A DNA stretch of 64,000 nt from Bacteroidota bacterium (GCA_024642665.1 JAHEAR010000003.1:64385-128384), one strand, 5' to 3'; shown: positions 6,283-16,631, counted from the stretch's first letter. The notes: a model not told the origin generated them from the sequence alone. Numbers and translations are program-made.

Positions 6283-9090
6283 ATGAAACTTCATTTATTT
6301 TTAACCTGGATTGTATGTTGTGCTGTAACCATTGATCAGCCTGCCGCGCAATCTGTCTTAAGAGGAAAGGTTATAGATAATGTCACCGGCGAACCACTTA
6401 TTGGCGCTATTATAGGCATTAAAGGAACTACAAATGGTGTGGTTACTGATTTTAGCGGGGAGTATTTTCTAAAGTTGGAAAGTGCTCCGCCCATTACCCT
6501 GATCATTTCCTTTACTGGATTTAAAACAGTGACTCTGGAGGTACTTGATGTTTCCATCTTTACCATTACACGATTGGAAGAGGAAATTATTGAATTGGCA
6601 TCTGCAGAAATCCTTGGGGAAAGAATTCCGGAGAAATTTAAGAAGTCAGCACTGGTTGTCGAGTCCCTTGACATAGAAGGAATCAAACAAACCCCAAACT
6701 TAAATTTTTATGATGGGCTCGGCAAGTTGAAAGATGTAGATATCTCAGGTTCGCTGGGGTATAAAATAATTAATACACGAGGTTTTAATTCGACAACACC
6801 TGTAAGGTCTCTGCAGATCATTGATGGGGTAGACAACCAGGCGCCGGGACTGAATTTCTCACTCGGAAATTTTCTGGGGGTATCTGAGCTGGATGTATTG
6901 AGAGTAGATATTATCGTGGGCGCAAATGGCGCTTATTACGGTCCCAATGCTTTCAACGGCGTGATCAGTATGGAAACGAAAAGCCCATTCTTTCACAAAG
7001 GGCTGTCAGCAATTGTTAAGGCCGGGGAACGCAATTTATTTGAAGGGTCTTTGCGTTTCGCAGAGGTTTGGAAGAATAAAAATGGAAATGAGATTTTCGG
7101 GTATAAATTAAATTTCTCCGTGTTGTATGCGGATGACTGGAAGGCAGAAAATTATGATCCGATTACTGCAAGTAAAGTGCCGAAGTCTAATCCCGGAAGG
7201 TACAATGCCGTAAACATTTATGGGGATGATTATTATATCACCAATGACTTTTCAGGCCAAAGTAACTTGTTTCAAAATCCGGGACTTGGCCTTTTTTACC
7301 GCACGGGCTATAAGGAAGTTGATCTGGTAGATAATAAAGCTGAGAATTATAAAGCCGGCCTGGCCCTGCATCTGCGCACCAATCCTGCCAATACATTTGA
7401 ATCACCCGAATTGATAGTTTCTTCAAATTTTGGATCCGGAACAACGATATATCAAGGCGATAATCGGTTTAGCCTTAGAGACATCATGTTCTTTCAATAC
7501 CGGCTGGAGTTCCGTCAAAAAGACAACTATTTTATCCGGGCCTATTATACGCATGAGGATGCAGGGCGATCCTATGATCCCTATTTCACAGCATTACGAT
7601 TGCAGGAAATGAGCAAGACTGATCAACAGTGGGGAACCGATTACAGGTCAAACTGGAAGGAGAACTGGGCAAAAAGAATGGCATCTCTCCCGCCTTATCC
7701 TAAACCCATGATTATCCCTCCTGACTCTTTTTATTTTGATTATGCTGCAGCAGATCTTTGGTTAGCCACACATGCAGATTCACTCGCTGTTTGGCATGCG
7801 GCTACAGCTGATTGGGCCAACTTGAAAAATATCAGGAATCCTCCGGCTGTTCAGGATTTTCTGGTACCGGGAACGGATAGATTTAATGCGGCCTTTCAGG
7901 ATATCACCTCCAGATACAATAATGAAGAAGGTGGAACAAGATTTTTTGATCAATCCGCTCTTTTCCATGCTCAGGGGGAATTTGCATTTTCTACGCGATC
8001 CTTATTTGATGTAAAACTGGGGGCAAGCTTCCGACAATATGCTCCAAATTCAAAAGGAACCATTTTCAGTGATACCACCGGAACAAGAATCACCAATAAA
8101 GCGATAGGCCTTTACGGTGGATTGGAAAAGAAATTATTTGCTGACAAGCTCACAGTATCCGCTACGTTGCGGATGGATAAGAATCAGAACTTTAAATGGA
8201 TTCAAACTCCTGCCGCAAGTTTAGTCTATGCCGCTTCTCCAAAAACATTCTTCCGGGCTTCATTTTCGAGTGCGATCAGAAATCCAACCCTTGCTGATCA
8301 ATACTTGTACCTCAATGTAGGTCCGGCTATACTGGCAGGTCATATAGGTGCCGTAGATAGTTTGATTACCCTGGAGTCGTTTGATGATTACCGCAATTTT
8401 AGGAGCGCTGATACGCTGGACTATTTTTCTATTGACGCAATACGACCCGAACAAGTACAGACGATTGAAGTAGGGTTGAGAACTACGTTATTCCGAAACC
8501 TGTATGTCGATTTAGGGTATTACCGGAGTTCGTATAAAAATTTTCTCGGTTATCTGATCGGTCTCACAGGGGATTTTCCTGATGATCCTCTTGCGTTTCC
8601 TGAAAATATTCAGGTCTACCGGTATTCAGCCAATTCTGTTCATACAGTCACAAGTCAGGGATTTAGTATAGGGTTGAATTATTATCTATCCCGTCAAATT
8701 TTATTGTCCGGCAACTATAGTCTGAATCAATTACGCAAAACTGTGGCTGATGACCCTATCATCCCTGCCTATAATACGCCTGAAAACAAATTTAATCTTG
8801 GAATATCCGGCAATGATATGCGTATCACAAATACCGGTATACTTAAAAGTGTAGGGTTTAGTATAAACTACAAATGGGTGGAGGGTTTTCAATTTGAAGG
8901 GTCTCCTCAGTTTACCGGCTATGTGCCTGCGTATGGAATAGTGGATGCACAGATAAGTGCATACCAGGAAAAAATAAAAACCACATGTAAAGTGGGAGTC
9001 AGCAATATGTTCAACAATAAGCATTATGAAACCTATGGAGGTCCAAAGGTAGGCCGGCTGGCTTATGTCAGCATCGCCTATCATTTTTAA
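6283..9090 (+). CDS. TonB-dependent outer membrane receptor with carboxypeptidase-regulatory N-domain
   Basis: Outer membrane active-transport channel of 935 aa. Residues 1-22 are a signal peptide ending in PAAQ. Residues 24-105 are a CarboxypepD_reg-like domain (VLRGKVIDNVTGEPLIGA..., ISFTGFKTVTLEV), typical of Bacteroidota. The plug domain follows at about 130-235 (INTRGFNSTTPV, GANGAYYGPNAFNGVI). The rest is a 22-strand type beta-barrel ending in AYHF, with the terminal Phe expected for barrel insertion. There is no SusD-like lipoprotein gene next to it, so it is not a classic SusCD pair. The next gene, 34 bp downstream, encodes a secreted esterase-like protein, and the two may handle the same ligand. 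The substrate is unknown. Confidence 0.88.
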   Translation: MKLHLFLTWIVCCAVTIDQPAAQSVLRGKVIDNVTGEPLIGAIIGIKGTTNGVVTDFSGEYFLKLESAPPITLIISFTGFKTVTLEVLDVSIFTITRLEEEIIELASAEILGERIPEKFKKSALVVESLDIEGIKQTPNLNFYDGLGKLKDVDISGSLGYKIINTRGFNSTTPVRSLQIIDGVDNQAPGLNFSLGNFLGVSELDVLRVDIIVGANGAYYGPNAFNGVISMETKSPFFHKGLSAIVKAGERNLFEGSLRFAEVWKNKNGNEIFGYKLNFSVLYADDWKAENYDPITASKVPKSNPGRYNAVNIYGDDYYITNDFSGQSNLFQNPGLGLFYRTGYKEVDLVDNKAENYKAGLALHLRTNPANTFESPELIVSSNFGSGTTIYQGDNRFSLRDIMFFQYRLEFRQKDNYFIRAYYTHEDAGRSYDPYFTALRLQEMSKTDQQWGTDYRSNWKENWAKRMASLPPYPKPMIIPPDSFYFDYAAADLWLATHADSLAVWHAATADWANLKNIRNPPAVQDFLVPGTDRFNAAFQDITSRYNNEEGGTRFFDQSALFHAQGEFAFSTRSLFDVKLGASFRQYAPNSKGTIFSDTTGTRITNKAIGLYGGLEKKLFADKLTVSATLRMDKNQNFKWIQTPAASLVYAASPKTFFRASFSSAIRNPTLADQYLYLNVGPAILAGHIGAVDSLITLESFDDYRNFRSADTLDYFSIDAIRPEQVQTIEVGLRTTLFRNLYVDLGYYRSSYKNFLGYLIGLTGDFPDDPLAFPENIQVYRYSANSVHTVTSQGFSIGLNYYLSRQILLSGNYSLNQLRKTVADDPIIPAYNTPENKFNLGISGNDMRITNTGILKSVGFSINYKWVEGFQFEGSPQFTGYVPAYGIVDAQISAYQEKIKTTCKVGVSNMFNNKHYETYGGPKVGRLAYVSIAYHF

Positions 9091-9124
9091 AAGCAATCAT
9101 TATTCATTTTATAAATCTAAAATC

Positions 9125-10678
9125 ATGAAAAAACATTTGTACGCTATTTTTTTGATGTTTTTTACCTGGGCGGCTTCAGCACAATCTATTAGATACCTGG
9201 AGGAAGTCTATGATACCGTTAAGATTACCAAGGATATTGTTTATGGCGAAAATGCCACAGTCTTGTATTTAGAATTCTTTGGACAAGCGATCAAAGAACC
9301 ATTGTTGTTGGATCTGTATGAGCCGGTATCAAATCAAGGTGAGCAAAGTATTGCCCGTCCTTTGATTATCTATTTTCATTCCGGCAATTTTCTTCCATTT
9401 CCTCAAAATCAAAATGTTGTGGGGACAAGAAAGGATAGCTCTGTTGTTGAGATGTGCAGACGACTGGCCAAATGTGGATATGTCGTAGCCTCGGCGGATT
9501 ACCGGCTTGGATGGAACCCATTAGCCACTTCTGTTGATGATCGAAAACTGGGATTGATTAATGCAGCTTATCGCGGTGTACAGGATGCCAATACATGCAT
9601 TCGGTATTTTAAAAAAGCGATGGTCGAATCATTACTTCCTGTTTTGATTGACACCAGTCGGATTATTTTGTGGGGGGATGATTCCGGTGGTTATCTGGCA
9701 CTGAATGCAGGATGCCTGGACCGGTATGAAAAAATTCCATTGGCATCCGATGGTAAGTTCTGGTATGCTGGTTTATTTCCTATGGTGATAGAGTCATTAA
9801 ATGGGGATGTTGAAGCAAAGCAATATGGCATCAACTCACCGGCGATTCCGGGACTGCCATACCCCGAAGGGGATACCCTATGTTATGTCAACCATCCTGA
9901 ATATAGCTCCAAATTCAGCGTAACAGTCAATATGTCCGGCGCCGTTGGGGATAGCGCATGGATTGAGGAAGGTCAGCCACCGGTTATTTCCGTACACGCG
10001 CCTTATGATTTAACCACGCCTTATGAGGAGGGAATTGTCTATGTTAACATAGGCGAGGAGTATCTTGAAGTGATTGAAGTCCAGGGATCTTCTTTGGTCA
10101 ATTCACTTTCCACTCAATTGGGTAATAATGAAGGTATTGGCATGCCGGCTAACGCTACGCCATTTCAACAAGCTGTATCCGATGTAGCGTATGCAAGAAA
10201 TGGAGGAAGAGAAGCCTTATACCCCATCATTGGCGATACGATTACAGATGCTAATCCGTGGATCTTCTGGGATTGTGAGAGTAATGTAAATTGTACCAAA
10301 GGATTAGAGGTTAATCCGCATATGTCAAGGGAAAAAGCAAAAGTTTACGCGGATACGATATTGGCTTATGTCCTTCCACGTTTGTATAATGTACTTGATT
10401 TGCAAACGGTCGCGACCAAAGAAGTACTTATGACTGATGAAAGGATGATTAGTATTTCTCCTAACCCTGCTTCTGATGCTATACTGGTTTCCACAGAACA
10501 AGAAAAGCCAATCCGGGGCATAAGTGTGTTTGACATGAGAGGTGTTTTGGTACATCAATACACCAACCTCCAGACGTCATCTTTCCGAATGCCGGTCAAT
10601 CGCTTAGTATCCGGTCAATATATTCTTAAACTGCTCTTTGACGATGGCATTGTTGCTCGCATGTTTATTGTGAATTAA
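9125..10678 (+). CDS. Secreted alpha/beta-hydrolase (carboxylesterase-like) with T9SS sorting domain
   Basis: Protein of 517 aa when started at MKKHLYAIF (9125). The earlier ATG in the track overlaps the receptor gene and would bury the signal peptide. Residues 1-19 are a signal peptide (AASAQ). The hydrolase core shows the oxyanion-type strand LIIYFHSGNF and the nucleophile elbow GDDSGGYLAL, where the usual first Gly of GxSxG is Asp. The C-terminal ~75 residues form a type A T9SS sorting domain: SISPNPASD, then VFDMRGVLVHQ, then LVSGQYILKLLFDDG. The protein should therefore cross the outer membrane through the T9SS, whose PorU and PorV are encoded later in this window. It is probably co-transcribed with the TonB receptor. 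Confidence 0.85.
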   Translation: MKKHLYAIFLMFFTWAASAQSIRYLEEVYDTVKITKDIVYGENATVLYLEFFGQAIKEPLLLDLYEPVSNQGEQSIARPLIIYFHSGNFLPFPQNQNVVGTRKDSSVVEMCRRLAKCGYVVASADYRLGWNPLATSVDDRKLGLINAAYRGVQDANTCIRYFKKAMVESLLPVLIDTSRIILWGDDSGGYLALNAGCLDRYEKIPLASDGKFWYAGLFPMVIESLNGDVEAKQYGINSPAIPGLPYPEGDTLCYVNHPEYSSKFSVTVNMSGAVGDSAWIEEGQPPVISVHAPYDLTTPYEEGIVYVNIGEEYLEVIEVQGSSLVNSLSTQLGNNEGIGMPANATPFQQAVSDVAYARNGGREALYPIIGDTITDANPWIFWDCESNVNCTKGLEVNPHMSREKAKVYADTILAYVLPRLYNVLDLQTVATKEVLMTDERMISISPNPASDAILVSTEQEKPIRGISVFDMRGVLVHQYTNLQTSSFRMPVNRLVSGQYILKLLFDDGIVARMFIVN

Positions 10679-10712
10679 GCCTCATCTTTTTCGTTTTTTA
10701 GTATTGATTGAT

Positions 10713-10747
10713 AGCCTGTATCCATGTTGGATACAGGCTTCTTTTTT
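10713..10747 (+). terminator. Rho-independent terminator after the receptor-esterase pair
   Basis: An 11-bp perfect stem, AGCCTGTATCC / GGATACAGGCT, with a 5-nt loop, followed by TCTTTTTT, 35 bp after the esterase stop. Confidence 0.9.
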
Positions 10748-10951
10748 GAAATAAAAAGTAAATGAAGATTCGCATGCAATAAGATGATAAGATCAGAAGA
10801 TGTAATTTATGTTAATCTGATCAGCACTATATTAAGAAAAAGGTCTGCGATTTTAAAAAAAAAATAGTTGTCTAACCAGATTACTTGAAAGCAAAGTTTT
10901 AATATTTCCTGATTTTAGTTAAATCAGTTCTGGTTTCCTTGTCCCCTGAGT

Positions 10952-12445
10952 TTAATGAATCGGAAAATTGGTAAGCCTTTCGCAGATCAGCAACATGTAA
11001 TAATATAATCGTTCCTCCGGATCATTCAGGTTTTGCCAATGTGGTGCATTCAGGGTTATGCCAAGAAAATCTTCATTTGCGATTGTGGCACGACCTAAAA
11101 ATTTTGAAATCGTGTTTCCATAAGTATTAACGGAATCCTGAAGAAAATACTGTTTGTAATAAGGGTTAAGGCTGTCCTTTGAAAAATCAGTGATGTTATC
11201 CTGATAAGCTGCGGTGTCAATGCTCTGGCCATAAATCATAGTTTTGTAATCCTCAAAAGCCTTCATGGCTTTCGCTTGTTTTTTGCAGGCCGATATGTAA
11301 ATCGAAAGAGAGGACAGAGAGTCCGGACTTGTCGCAGTGACTAGTTTTCCGAAACCGTCCTTGGCTAATTCAAGTGGCGTGCCGGCAGGTACCGCGATCG
11401 AAATACCGGTATGAATTTCTGTATAGAAATCTATGGATTGGAGTAATAACCGACCGTAAAGGGATTCAATTTCAGTGCTGAAGGAGGATGAATCAGCATG
11501 CACTACATTGGCGATATACTCCTCATCTTCACTGAAAAGGGTTTCCCAGATAAAACTAAAGGGCTGGGTTTTTATAAAATGGAGCTTAAGTTTATCGCCA
11601 CTCGGATCTCTGTATGTGAGATCAAGTGGATTATCGGCCTGTGCCACTTGTTCAAATTCGATGTCTTCCATTGTGATTGAAGTGTCAACTTGAATAGTGA
11701 CTATTGAATCAATTGGCTCCGGTGTTCTGCAGGAGCTCATCGTATCATTCTTGATGGTCTCCTGTTGAAGTAATAATTTGAAATCACTGGATGGGATAAC
11801 CCAGAAGCAGGTGCTTCCATTTAATCGTTTCGGACTGCAATCAATGATACCGATAACTTTTTTACCATAAGTGACCGGTGAGCCGGAATGATCCTCCCTG
11901 ATGTTGGGCTCTTTTAGTTTCAGGATTTCAGTAGACAGTTGCGGGTAGCAAACGCCATTGTCATAACATAATATGTTATTCAGCAGATTTGTGTTTCCTG
12001 CCATTCGGGAATTAAGTCTGCTAAGTTTAGTTTCCTCCTCCAGATCTGAGTTTTTGGTTTTGACTGTGTTTTGGTTATCATACACTTCAAAATAGGAGAC
12101 CTTGTCCGGTGGGTTGCCGGAGTAACTGTTCAGTGGGCTGATGTTTAATGAGGTATTCAGCTTTAATAACGCGAGTCCGGAGGGTTTATATATTTTTTCG
12201 ATGTGCGCAGTTGTCATTTTGTTTTGCCACAGGACTTCGATATTCTTCTTTCCGGCAACCAGTTGTAATACTGTGACGATTTGATCTTTAGCTTCCCAGA
12301 CGACGCCATAGCCGCTACCATCATTGACCTTAATCCGCACCACAGAATTTTGCTGAGCTGCTGAATGTGGGATATAGAATAGAAAAAAGCCTAAGGCCAG
12401 GTATAATGGCCACAGAGGAAGGCCTGAGTGATTACAAATCTTCAT
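10952..12445 (-). CDS. Exported trypsin-fold protein, probably inactive protease
   Basis: Protein of 497 aa with an N-terminal signal peptide (hydrophobic residues 13-28, then SAAQQ). Residues 30-235 look like a chymotrypsin/HtrA-fold serine protease: the strand GYGVVWEAKDQIVTVLQLVAGKK and the serine loop EDHSGSPVTYGKKVIGI. Family members carry an active-site His in the position equivalent to VTALHVV. Here the segment reads VTVLQLV, so the His is replaced by Gln, while the Ser of HSGSP is kept. It is therefore likely a pseudoprotease. Residues 250-497 are an unrecognised domain with several Asp/Glu/Ser-rich stretches. It is a single gene, convergent with the esterase. Its function may be binding in the periplasm or at the cell surface (inference). 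Confidence 0.65.
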   Translation of the reverse strand: MKICNHSGLPLWPLYLALGFFLFYIPHSAAQQNSVVRIKVNDGSGYGVVWEAKDQIVTVLQLVAGKKNIEVLWQNKMTTAHIEKIYKPSGLALLKLNTSLNISPLNSYSGNPPDKVSYFEVYDNQNTVKTKNSDLEEETKLSRLNSRMAGNTNLLNNILCYDNGVCYPQLSTEILKLKEPNIREDHSGSPVTYGKKVIGIIDCSPKRLNGSTCFWVIPSSDFKLLLQQETIKNDTMSSCRTPEPIDSIVTIQVDTSITMEDIEFEQVAQADNPLDLTYRDPSGDKLKLHFIKTQPFSFIWETLFSEDEEYIANVVHADSSSFSTEIESLYGRLLLQSIDFYTEIHTGISIAVPAGTPLELAKDGFGKLVTATSPDSLSSLSIYISACKKQAKAMKAFEDYKTMIYGQSIDTAAYQDNITDFSKDSLNPYYKQYFLQDSVNTYGNTISKFLGRATIANEDFLGITLNAPHWQNLNDPEERLYYYMLLICERLTNFPIH

Positions 12446-12672
12446 TAGTGCGGGGTGTTACGTCCGGAAGTAAGTTAATGTTTTATTGCGTCTCAGTTAA
12501 ATCTTACCCGCAATACTGAAAGCTATTGGAGTCATACTTCTTTGTCACTGTGTGATTTTTGGATTTGTTTGAACGAGCTAAAAGGCAGGCGGCAGAGGGC
12601 AAAGAGCTCAGGGTATACGCTATAACCTACGCTCATCATCCATCACCCATGACTCATCACTAATATCGCTGC

Positions 12673-13119
12673 CTATTCAAAATAAATCTTACAATCCACC
12701 CACTCTTTGTCAAAGACGGTGTCGTATTTCCTGTAAAAATTAAGACCGGGTTCGTTCCAATCCAGGACCTGCCATTTGACAAGTGTGGCTTTCTGGCGTC
12801 TGGCCTCTTCCAGGAACGCTTCAAAGAGTATTTTACCAATTCCTTTGCCGCGGGCCGACTCGCGCACTACAAAATCTTCCAGATACAGCATACGCCCCCG
12901 CCAGGTACTGAACATTCTGGTGTACAGGGCGATACCAATGATTTCTCTTTCCGATTCGGCAACAAATGCATCAAACCAGTCATCAGCATAATCCGTTTTG
13001 TAGGATGTGGGACTTGAGGTCACTTTGTGCAGTCCTTTTTCATAGGCTGCCAGTTCGCAAACGAGGGCATGAATACTCTCCATATCGTCCGGGGTGGCTT
13101 TCCGTAATTGAATGTCCAT
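12673..13119 (-). CDS. GNAT family N-acetyltransferase (diamine/spermidine acetyltransferase-like)
   Basis: Acetyl-CoA-dependent acetyltransferase of 148 aa. The acetyl-CoA pyrophosphate loop is seen as RESARGKGIGKIL near residue 98, preceded by the strand YLEDFVV. The C-terminal LDWNEPGLNFYRKY is typical of the SSAT-like (diamine acetyltransferase) branch. The start at 13119 (MDIQLRKATPDDME) is chosen because GNAT folds begin at that strand. The 26-residue extension in the ORF track is Cys/Arg-rich and runs into the promoter region. It is a single gene, divergent from the ribosomal superoperon, and a 16-bp palindrome lies 60 bp upstream of its start. Its substrate is not determined. Confidence 0.85.
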   Translation of the reverse strand: MDIQLRKATPDDMESIHALVCELAAYEKGLHKVTSSPTSYKTDYADDWFDAFVAESEREIIGIALYTRMFSTWRGRMLYLEDFVVRESARGKGIGKILFEAFLEEARRQKATLVKWQVLDWNEPGLNFYRKYDTVFDKEWVDCKIYFE

Positions 13120-13178
13120 TCTGATTTGTTTTAAATATTTAGGTTGCCTGAATCTGCAATAACAAGATGAATGTGGAT

Positions 13179-13194
13179 TTCGAAAGCTTTCGAA
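13179..13194. promoter_or_regulatory. Perfect 16-bp palindrome TTCGAAAGCTTTCGAA
   Basis: The sequence is its own reverse complement and lies 60 bp upstream of the GNAT start codon. It could be an operator for that gene. It could also be a chance AT-balanced palindrome. Confidence 0.4.
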
Positions 13195-13497
13195 CAATCA
13201 CATTAAATTTAATTGTAATATGTGTTAATTGTTTGTATCGTTTACCGTTGGAATAAATGTAAAACAATTTTGTGCCGTGATCGAAATACCAAATTTTATA
13301 TGGTTGATTTTCAACGATCTGTCATGGCAGCCTTGCCGGGGTTTTTACATATTTATTAAAATCGCATAAACTTTAAAACCGTCCGGATCTCCCAGACTCC
13401 CCGACAGCATTGCCAAATGCGTCTTTTAAAGGCTGTAACCCCTTTGAATGCTAGAGAAATTTAGAATGGGTATACCTAGTATCCGAAGAAATAGTCA

Positions 13498-13505
13498 TAT
13501 CTTTG
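13498..13505 (+). promoter_or_regulatory. TAnnTTTG (-7) promoter-like element for rpsL operon
   Basis: TATCTTTG matches the Bacteroidota -7 consensus TAnnTTTG and lies 48 bp before the rpsL ATG. No clear TTTG -33 element is seen at the normal distance. Confidence 0.45.
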
Positions 13506-13552
13506 CATTCGCTTTGAAAAAAGGCTTCTAAACTATTGTGAAAAATTAATGT

Positions 13553-13927
13553 ATGCCTACTATAAATCAATTAGTTAGGAAAGGTCGCGAGCAGGTTGTT
13601 TATAAGAGCAAAGCTCGTGCATTGGATGCTTGCCCTCAGAAGAGAGGCGTGTGCACCCGTGTGTATACCACTACCCCCAAGAAACCGAACTCGGCCTTGC
13701 GGAAGGTAGCGAAGGTAAGATTGACTAACGGAATCGAAGTGATCGCCTATATCCCGGGAGAAGGTCACAACCTGCAGGAACACTCTATCGTACTCCTTAG
13801 AGGAGGTAGAGTAAAGGATCTGCCGGGAGTTCGTTATACCATCGTTCGTGGTGCACTCGATACAGCCGGTGTAAACAACCGACTACAATCAAGATCAAAG
13901 TACGGAACAAAAAGACCTAAGAAATAG
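13553..13927 (+). CDS. rpsL: 30S ribosomal protein S12
   Basis: S12 of the small subunit, at the decoding centre, 124 aa (the usual length). The conserved segments [24 protein letters not shown] and KDLPGVRY are all present. The Lys residues of PKKPNS, whose replacement gives streptomycin resistance, are the sensitive type, and the Asp of KDLPG (the methylthiolation site in other bacteria) is present. First gene of the superoperon, 12 bp before rpsG. Confidence 0.98.
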   Translation: MPTINQLVRKGREQVVYKSKARALDACPQKRGVCTRVYTTTPKKPNSALRKVAKVRLTNGIEVIAYIPGEGHNLQEHSIVLLRGGRVKDLPGVRYTIVRGALDTAGVNNRLQSRSKYGTKRPKK

Positions 13928-13939
13928 TAGACATCCATC

Positions 13940-14407
13940 ATGAGGAAAAGAAAGCCAAAACAGCGGGTTATACAACCCGATCCAAGATACGGTGACCCGG
14001 TAGTGACCCGTTTCGTTAATAATATGATGTATCAGGGCAAAAAGAGTACAGCATATGAACTCTTTTACAACGCCATGGACCTGATTGGAACAAGAGCAAC
14101 CGACCAGAACCCCCATGATATGTTTATCAAGGCCCTGGAGAATACAACCCCATCGGTTGAGGTAAAAAGCCGCAGAATTGGTGGTGCTACGTTCCAGATT
14201 CCTACCGAAATCAATCCAAAACGTAAAGTTGCCATCGGCATGAAGTGGTTAATCCGTTTCGCCAGAGAGCGCAATGGAAAAGGAATGGCTGAAAAGCTGG
14301 CAGCAGAAGTAATGGCTGCAAGCAAAGGGGAAGGAAATGCGGTGAAAAGAAAAGAAGACACCCACAAAATGGCCGAGGCTAACAGAGCTTTCGCCCATTT
14401 TAAATAA
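13940..14407 (+). CDS. rpsG: 30S ribosomal protein S7
   Basis: S7, which nucleates assembly of the 30S head and contacts E-site tRNA, 155 aa. Characteristic segments are [19 protein letters not shown] near the start, [11 protein letters not shown] and [18 protein letters not shown] at the end. It follows rpsL by 12 bp and precedes fusA by 27 bp in the standard str order. Confidence 0.97.
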   Translation: MRKRKPKQRVIQPDPRYGDPVVTRFVNNMMYQGKKSTAYELFYNAMDLIGTRATDQNPHDMFIKALENTTPSVEVKSRRIGGATFQIPTEINPKRKVAIGMKWLIRFARERNGKGMAEKLAAEVMAASKGEGNAVKRKEDTHKMAEANRAFAHFK

Positions 14408-14434
14408 ATCATAAAGAATAGTTTAAGGAATACA

Positions 14435-16570
14435 ATGGCTAACAAGGACCTAAGATATACACGTAACATTGGCATTGCTGCCCACATCGACGCTGGAAAA
14501 ACCACGACGACTGAGCGTGTATTATATTATACAGGTATTTCTCATAAAATTGGGGAAGTTCATGATGGCGCGGCCACCATGGACTGGATGGAACAGGAGC
14601 AGGAGCGCGGTATCACCATCACCAGTGCTGCGACTAAAGCGTCATGGAACTATAAGGGTCATGATTATGCCGTAAATATTATCGATACCCCGGGACACGT
14701 TGACTTTACTGTTGAAGTAAACAGATCATTACGTGTATTGGATGGTTTGGTATTCCTTTTTTGTGCAGTTTCCGGCGTTGAGCCTCAATCTGAGACCAAC
14801 TGGAGACTTGCAGATAACTATCGCGTACCACGTATTGGTTTTGTAAATAAAATGGACCGCTCAGGTGCCAACTTCTTTGAAGTAGTGAAAGATGTTGAAA
14901 CTAAGCTGGGTTCAAAAGCTATTCCATTGCAAGTTCCGATTGGAGAGGAAGAGCGCTTCAAAGGCGTTGTTGACCTGATCACAGGGAAGGCTATGGTATG
15001 GAATGAAGAGGATATGGGGATGACCTTTGAGGAAGTGCCGGTGCCGGCTGACCTCGTGGACGTTGTCGCAGAGTGGAGAGAAAAACTTCTGGAAGCCATT
15101 GCCGAATATGATGACTCCCTGATGGAGAAGTTTTTCGAAGATCCTGCGTCTATCGAGAAGGAAGAGATGATGGCGGCTATCCGCAAAGCGGTTTGCGATA
15201 TGAAATTCGTGCCGATGATGTGTGGATCAGCGTTCAAAAATAAAGGTGTTCAGGCGGTATTGGATGCTGTATGTGCTTTCATGCCGAGCCCGGTAGATGT
15301 AGAAGGTATCAAGGGAATTAACCCGGATACAGAGAAGGAAGAGATTCGTAAGCCAAGTGTTGATGAGCCTTTTGCCGCTTTAGCATTCAAGATTGCAACA
15401 GACCCGTATGTAGGTCGATTAGCATTTATGCGCGTTTATTCAGGAGCACTGGATGCCGGATCGTATGTATTAAATACACGGACCGGTAATAAAGAGCGTA
15501 TCTCACGTCTTTATCAGATGCATGCAAATAAGCAAAATGCGATCAATCGGGTAGAAGCAGGAGATATCGCAGCCGGTGTCGGATTTAAAGATATTCGAAC
15601 AGGAGATACACTGTGTGACGAAAAGAAACCAATCGTTTTGGAATCTATGGTCTTCCCGGATCCGGTGATCGGAATTGCGGTTGAACCAAAGAGCCAGAAG
15701 GATTTGGACAAATTGGGAATGGCTTTAGCAAAACTTGCTGAAGAAGATCCAACGTTCCGCGTGAAGTATGATGAGGACACCAACCAAACCGTGATAAGCG
15801 GAATGGGTGAGTTGCACCTCGAAATTATCATCGATCGTTTGCGCAGAGAGTTTGGGGTAGATTGTAATGAGGGACAGCCTCAGGTAAATTATAAAGAGGC
15901 ATTGACCAACTCCGTGGATCATACGGAAAGATTGAAAAAACAATCTGGTGGTTCCGGTCTCTTCGCTCAAATGTCTTTCGAACTGGGACCTGCAGATGAG
16001 GAGTTCCTGGAGAGCGATGATTTCAAGAGTGGAAAGATCAAGTTGCAATTTGTCAATAATATTTTTGGAGGTTCTATTCCAAAAGAATACTTCCCATCGA
16101 TCATTAAAGGGTTTACAGCCATGATGGACAATGGTATTCTTGCAGGGTACAATATTGACAGCATGAAAGTCCGTGTATATGATGGACAAACGCACGCTGT
16201 TGACTCCAAACCAATTGCCTTTGAACTTTGTGCAAAAGAAGGTTTCCGTGAAGCTGCAAAGAGAGCCAAACCGATCCTGCTTGAGCCAATCATGAAACTT
16301 GAAGTAGTAACACCGGAAGAATATGTAGGTCCTGTCATTGGTGACCTTAACAGACGCCGTGGATTACCAAAAGGACAGGATTCACGTCCGGGAGCAATAG
16401 CTATTTCAGCCGATGTTCCGTTATCTGAAATGTTTGGATATGTAACGCAGTTGCGTACCATCACGTCAGGTCGCGCGAGTTCTACAATGGAATTCAGCCA
16501 CTATGCACCGGTTCCTAAAGGAATAGCGGATGAGGTGATTGAAAAGGCAAAAGGTACAGTACAAGCTTAA
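14435..16570 (+). CDS. fusA: Elongation factor G
   Basis: Translational GTPase that drives ribosomal translocation, 711 aa. GTP-binding motifs in order: [13 protein letters not shown] (G1), [10 protein letters not shown] (G2), [12 protein letters not shown] (G3), NKMDRSGA (G4) and a G5 segment near GSAFKNKG. Domains III-V follow, with [18 protein letters not shown] and the C-terminal [19 protein letters not shown]. It lies in the canonical rpsG-fusA position but is followed directly by rpsJ, because no tuf gene lies between them here. In this order the str and S10 clusters are fused. Confidence 0.97.
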   Translation: MANKDLRYTRNIGIAAHIDAGKTTTTERVLYYTGISHKIGEVHDGAATMDWMEQEQERGITITSAATKASWNYKGHDYAVNIIDTPGHVDFTVEVNRSLRVLDGLVFLFCAVSGVEPQSETNWRLADNYRVPRIGFVNKMDRSGANFFEVVKDVETKLGSKAIPLQVPIGEEERFKGVVDLITGKAMVWNEEDMGMTFEEVPVPADLVDVVAEWREKLLEAIAEYDDSLMEKFFEDPASIEKEEMMAAIRKAVCDMKFVPMMCGSAFKNKGVQAVLDAVCAFMPSPVDVEGIKGINPDTEKEEIRKPSVDEPFAALAFKIATDPYVGRLAFMRVYSGALDAGSYVLNTRTGNKERISRLYQMHANKQNAINRVEAGDIAAGVGFKDIRTGDTLCDEKKPIVLESMVFPDPVIGIAVEPKSQKDLDKLGMALAKLAEEDPTFRVKYDEDTNQTVISGMGELHLEIIIDRLRREFGVDCNEGQPQVNYKEALTNSVDHTERLKKQSGGSGLFAQMSFELGPADEEFLESDDFKSGKIKLQFVNNIFGGSIPKEYFPSIIKGFTAMMDNGILAGYNIDSMKVRVYDGQTHAVDSKPIAFELCAKEGFREAAKRAKPILLEPIMKLEVVTPEEYVGPVIGDLNRRRGLPKGQDSRPGAIAISADVPLSEMFGYVTQLRTITSGRASSTMEFSHYAPVPKGIADEVIEKAKGTVQA

Positions 16571-16631
16571 ATAATCGAATAAAGCCCAAAAGAGGGTTCA
16601 CTAATTTTATAATTAATTTTTTTGGTCGGAA

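Larger units (their letters stand above)
13120..13552. other. 433-bp divergent intergenic region before the str operon
   Basis: This should hold the promoters for the GNAT gene (minus) and the ribosomal superoperon (plus). It contains the perfect palindrome TTCGAAAGCTTTCGAA (13179-13194) and a TATCTTTG element (13498-13505). The long leader leaves room for autoregulatory RNA structure, but no strong hairpin stands out. Confidence 0.5.

Noticed and set aside
11475-11693. Plus-strand ORFs inside the pseudoprotease gene
   Set aside because: Antisense shadows in other frames of the 497-aa minus-strand gene.
15725-16464. Long antisense ORFs (156 and 165 aa) under fusA
   Set aside because: Highly conserved fusA occupies the plus strand; the antisense frames match nothing.
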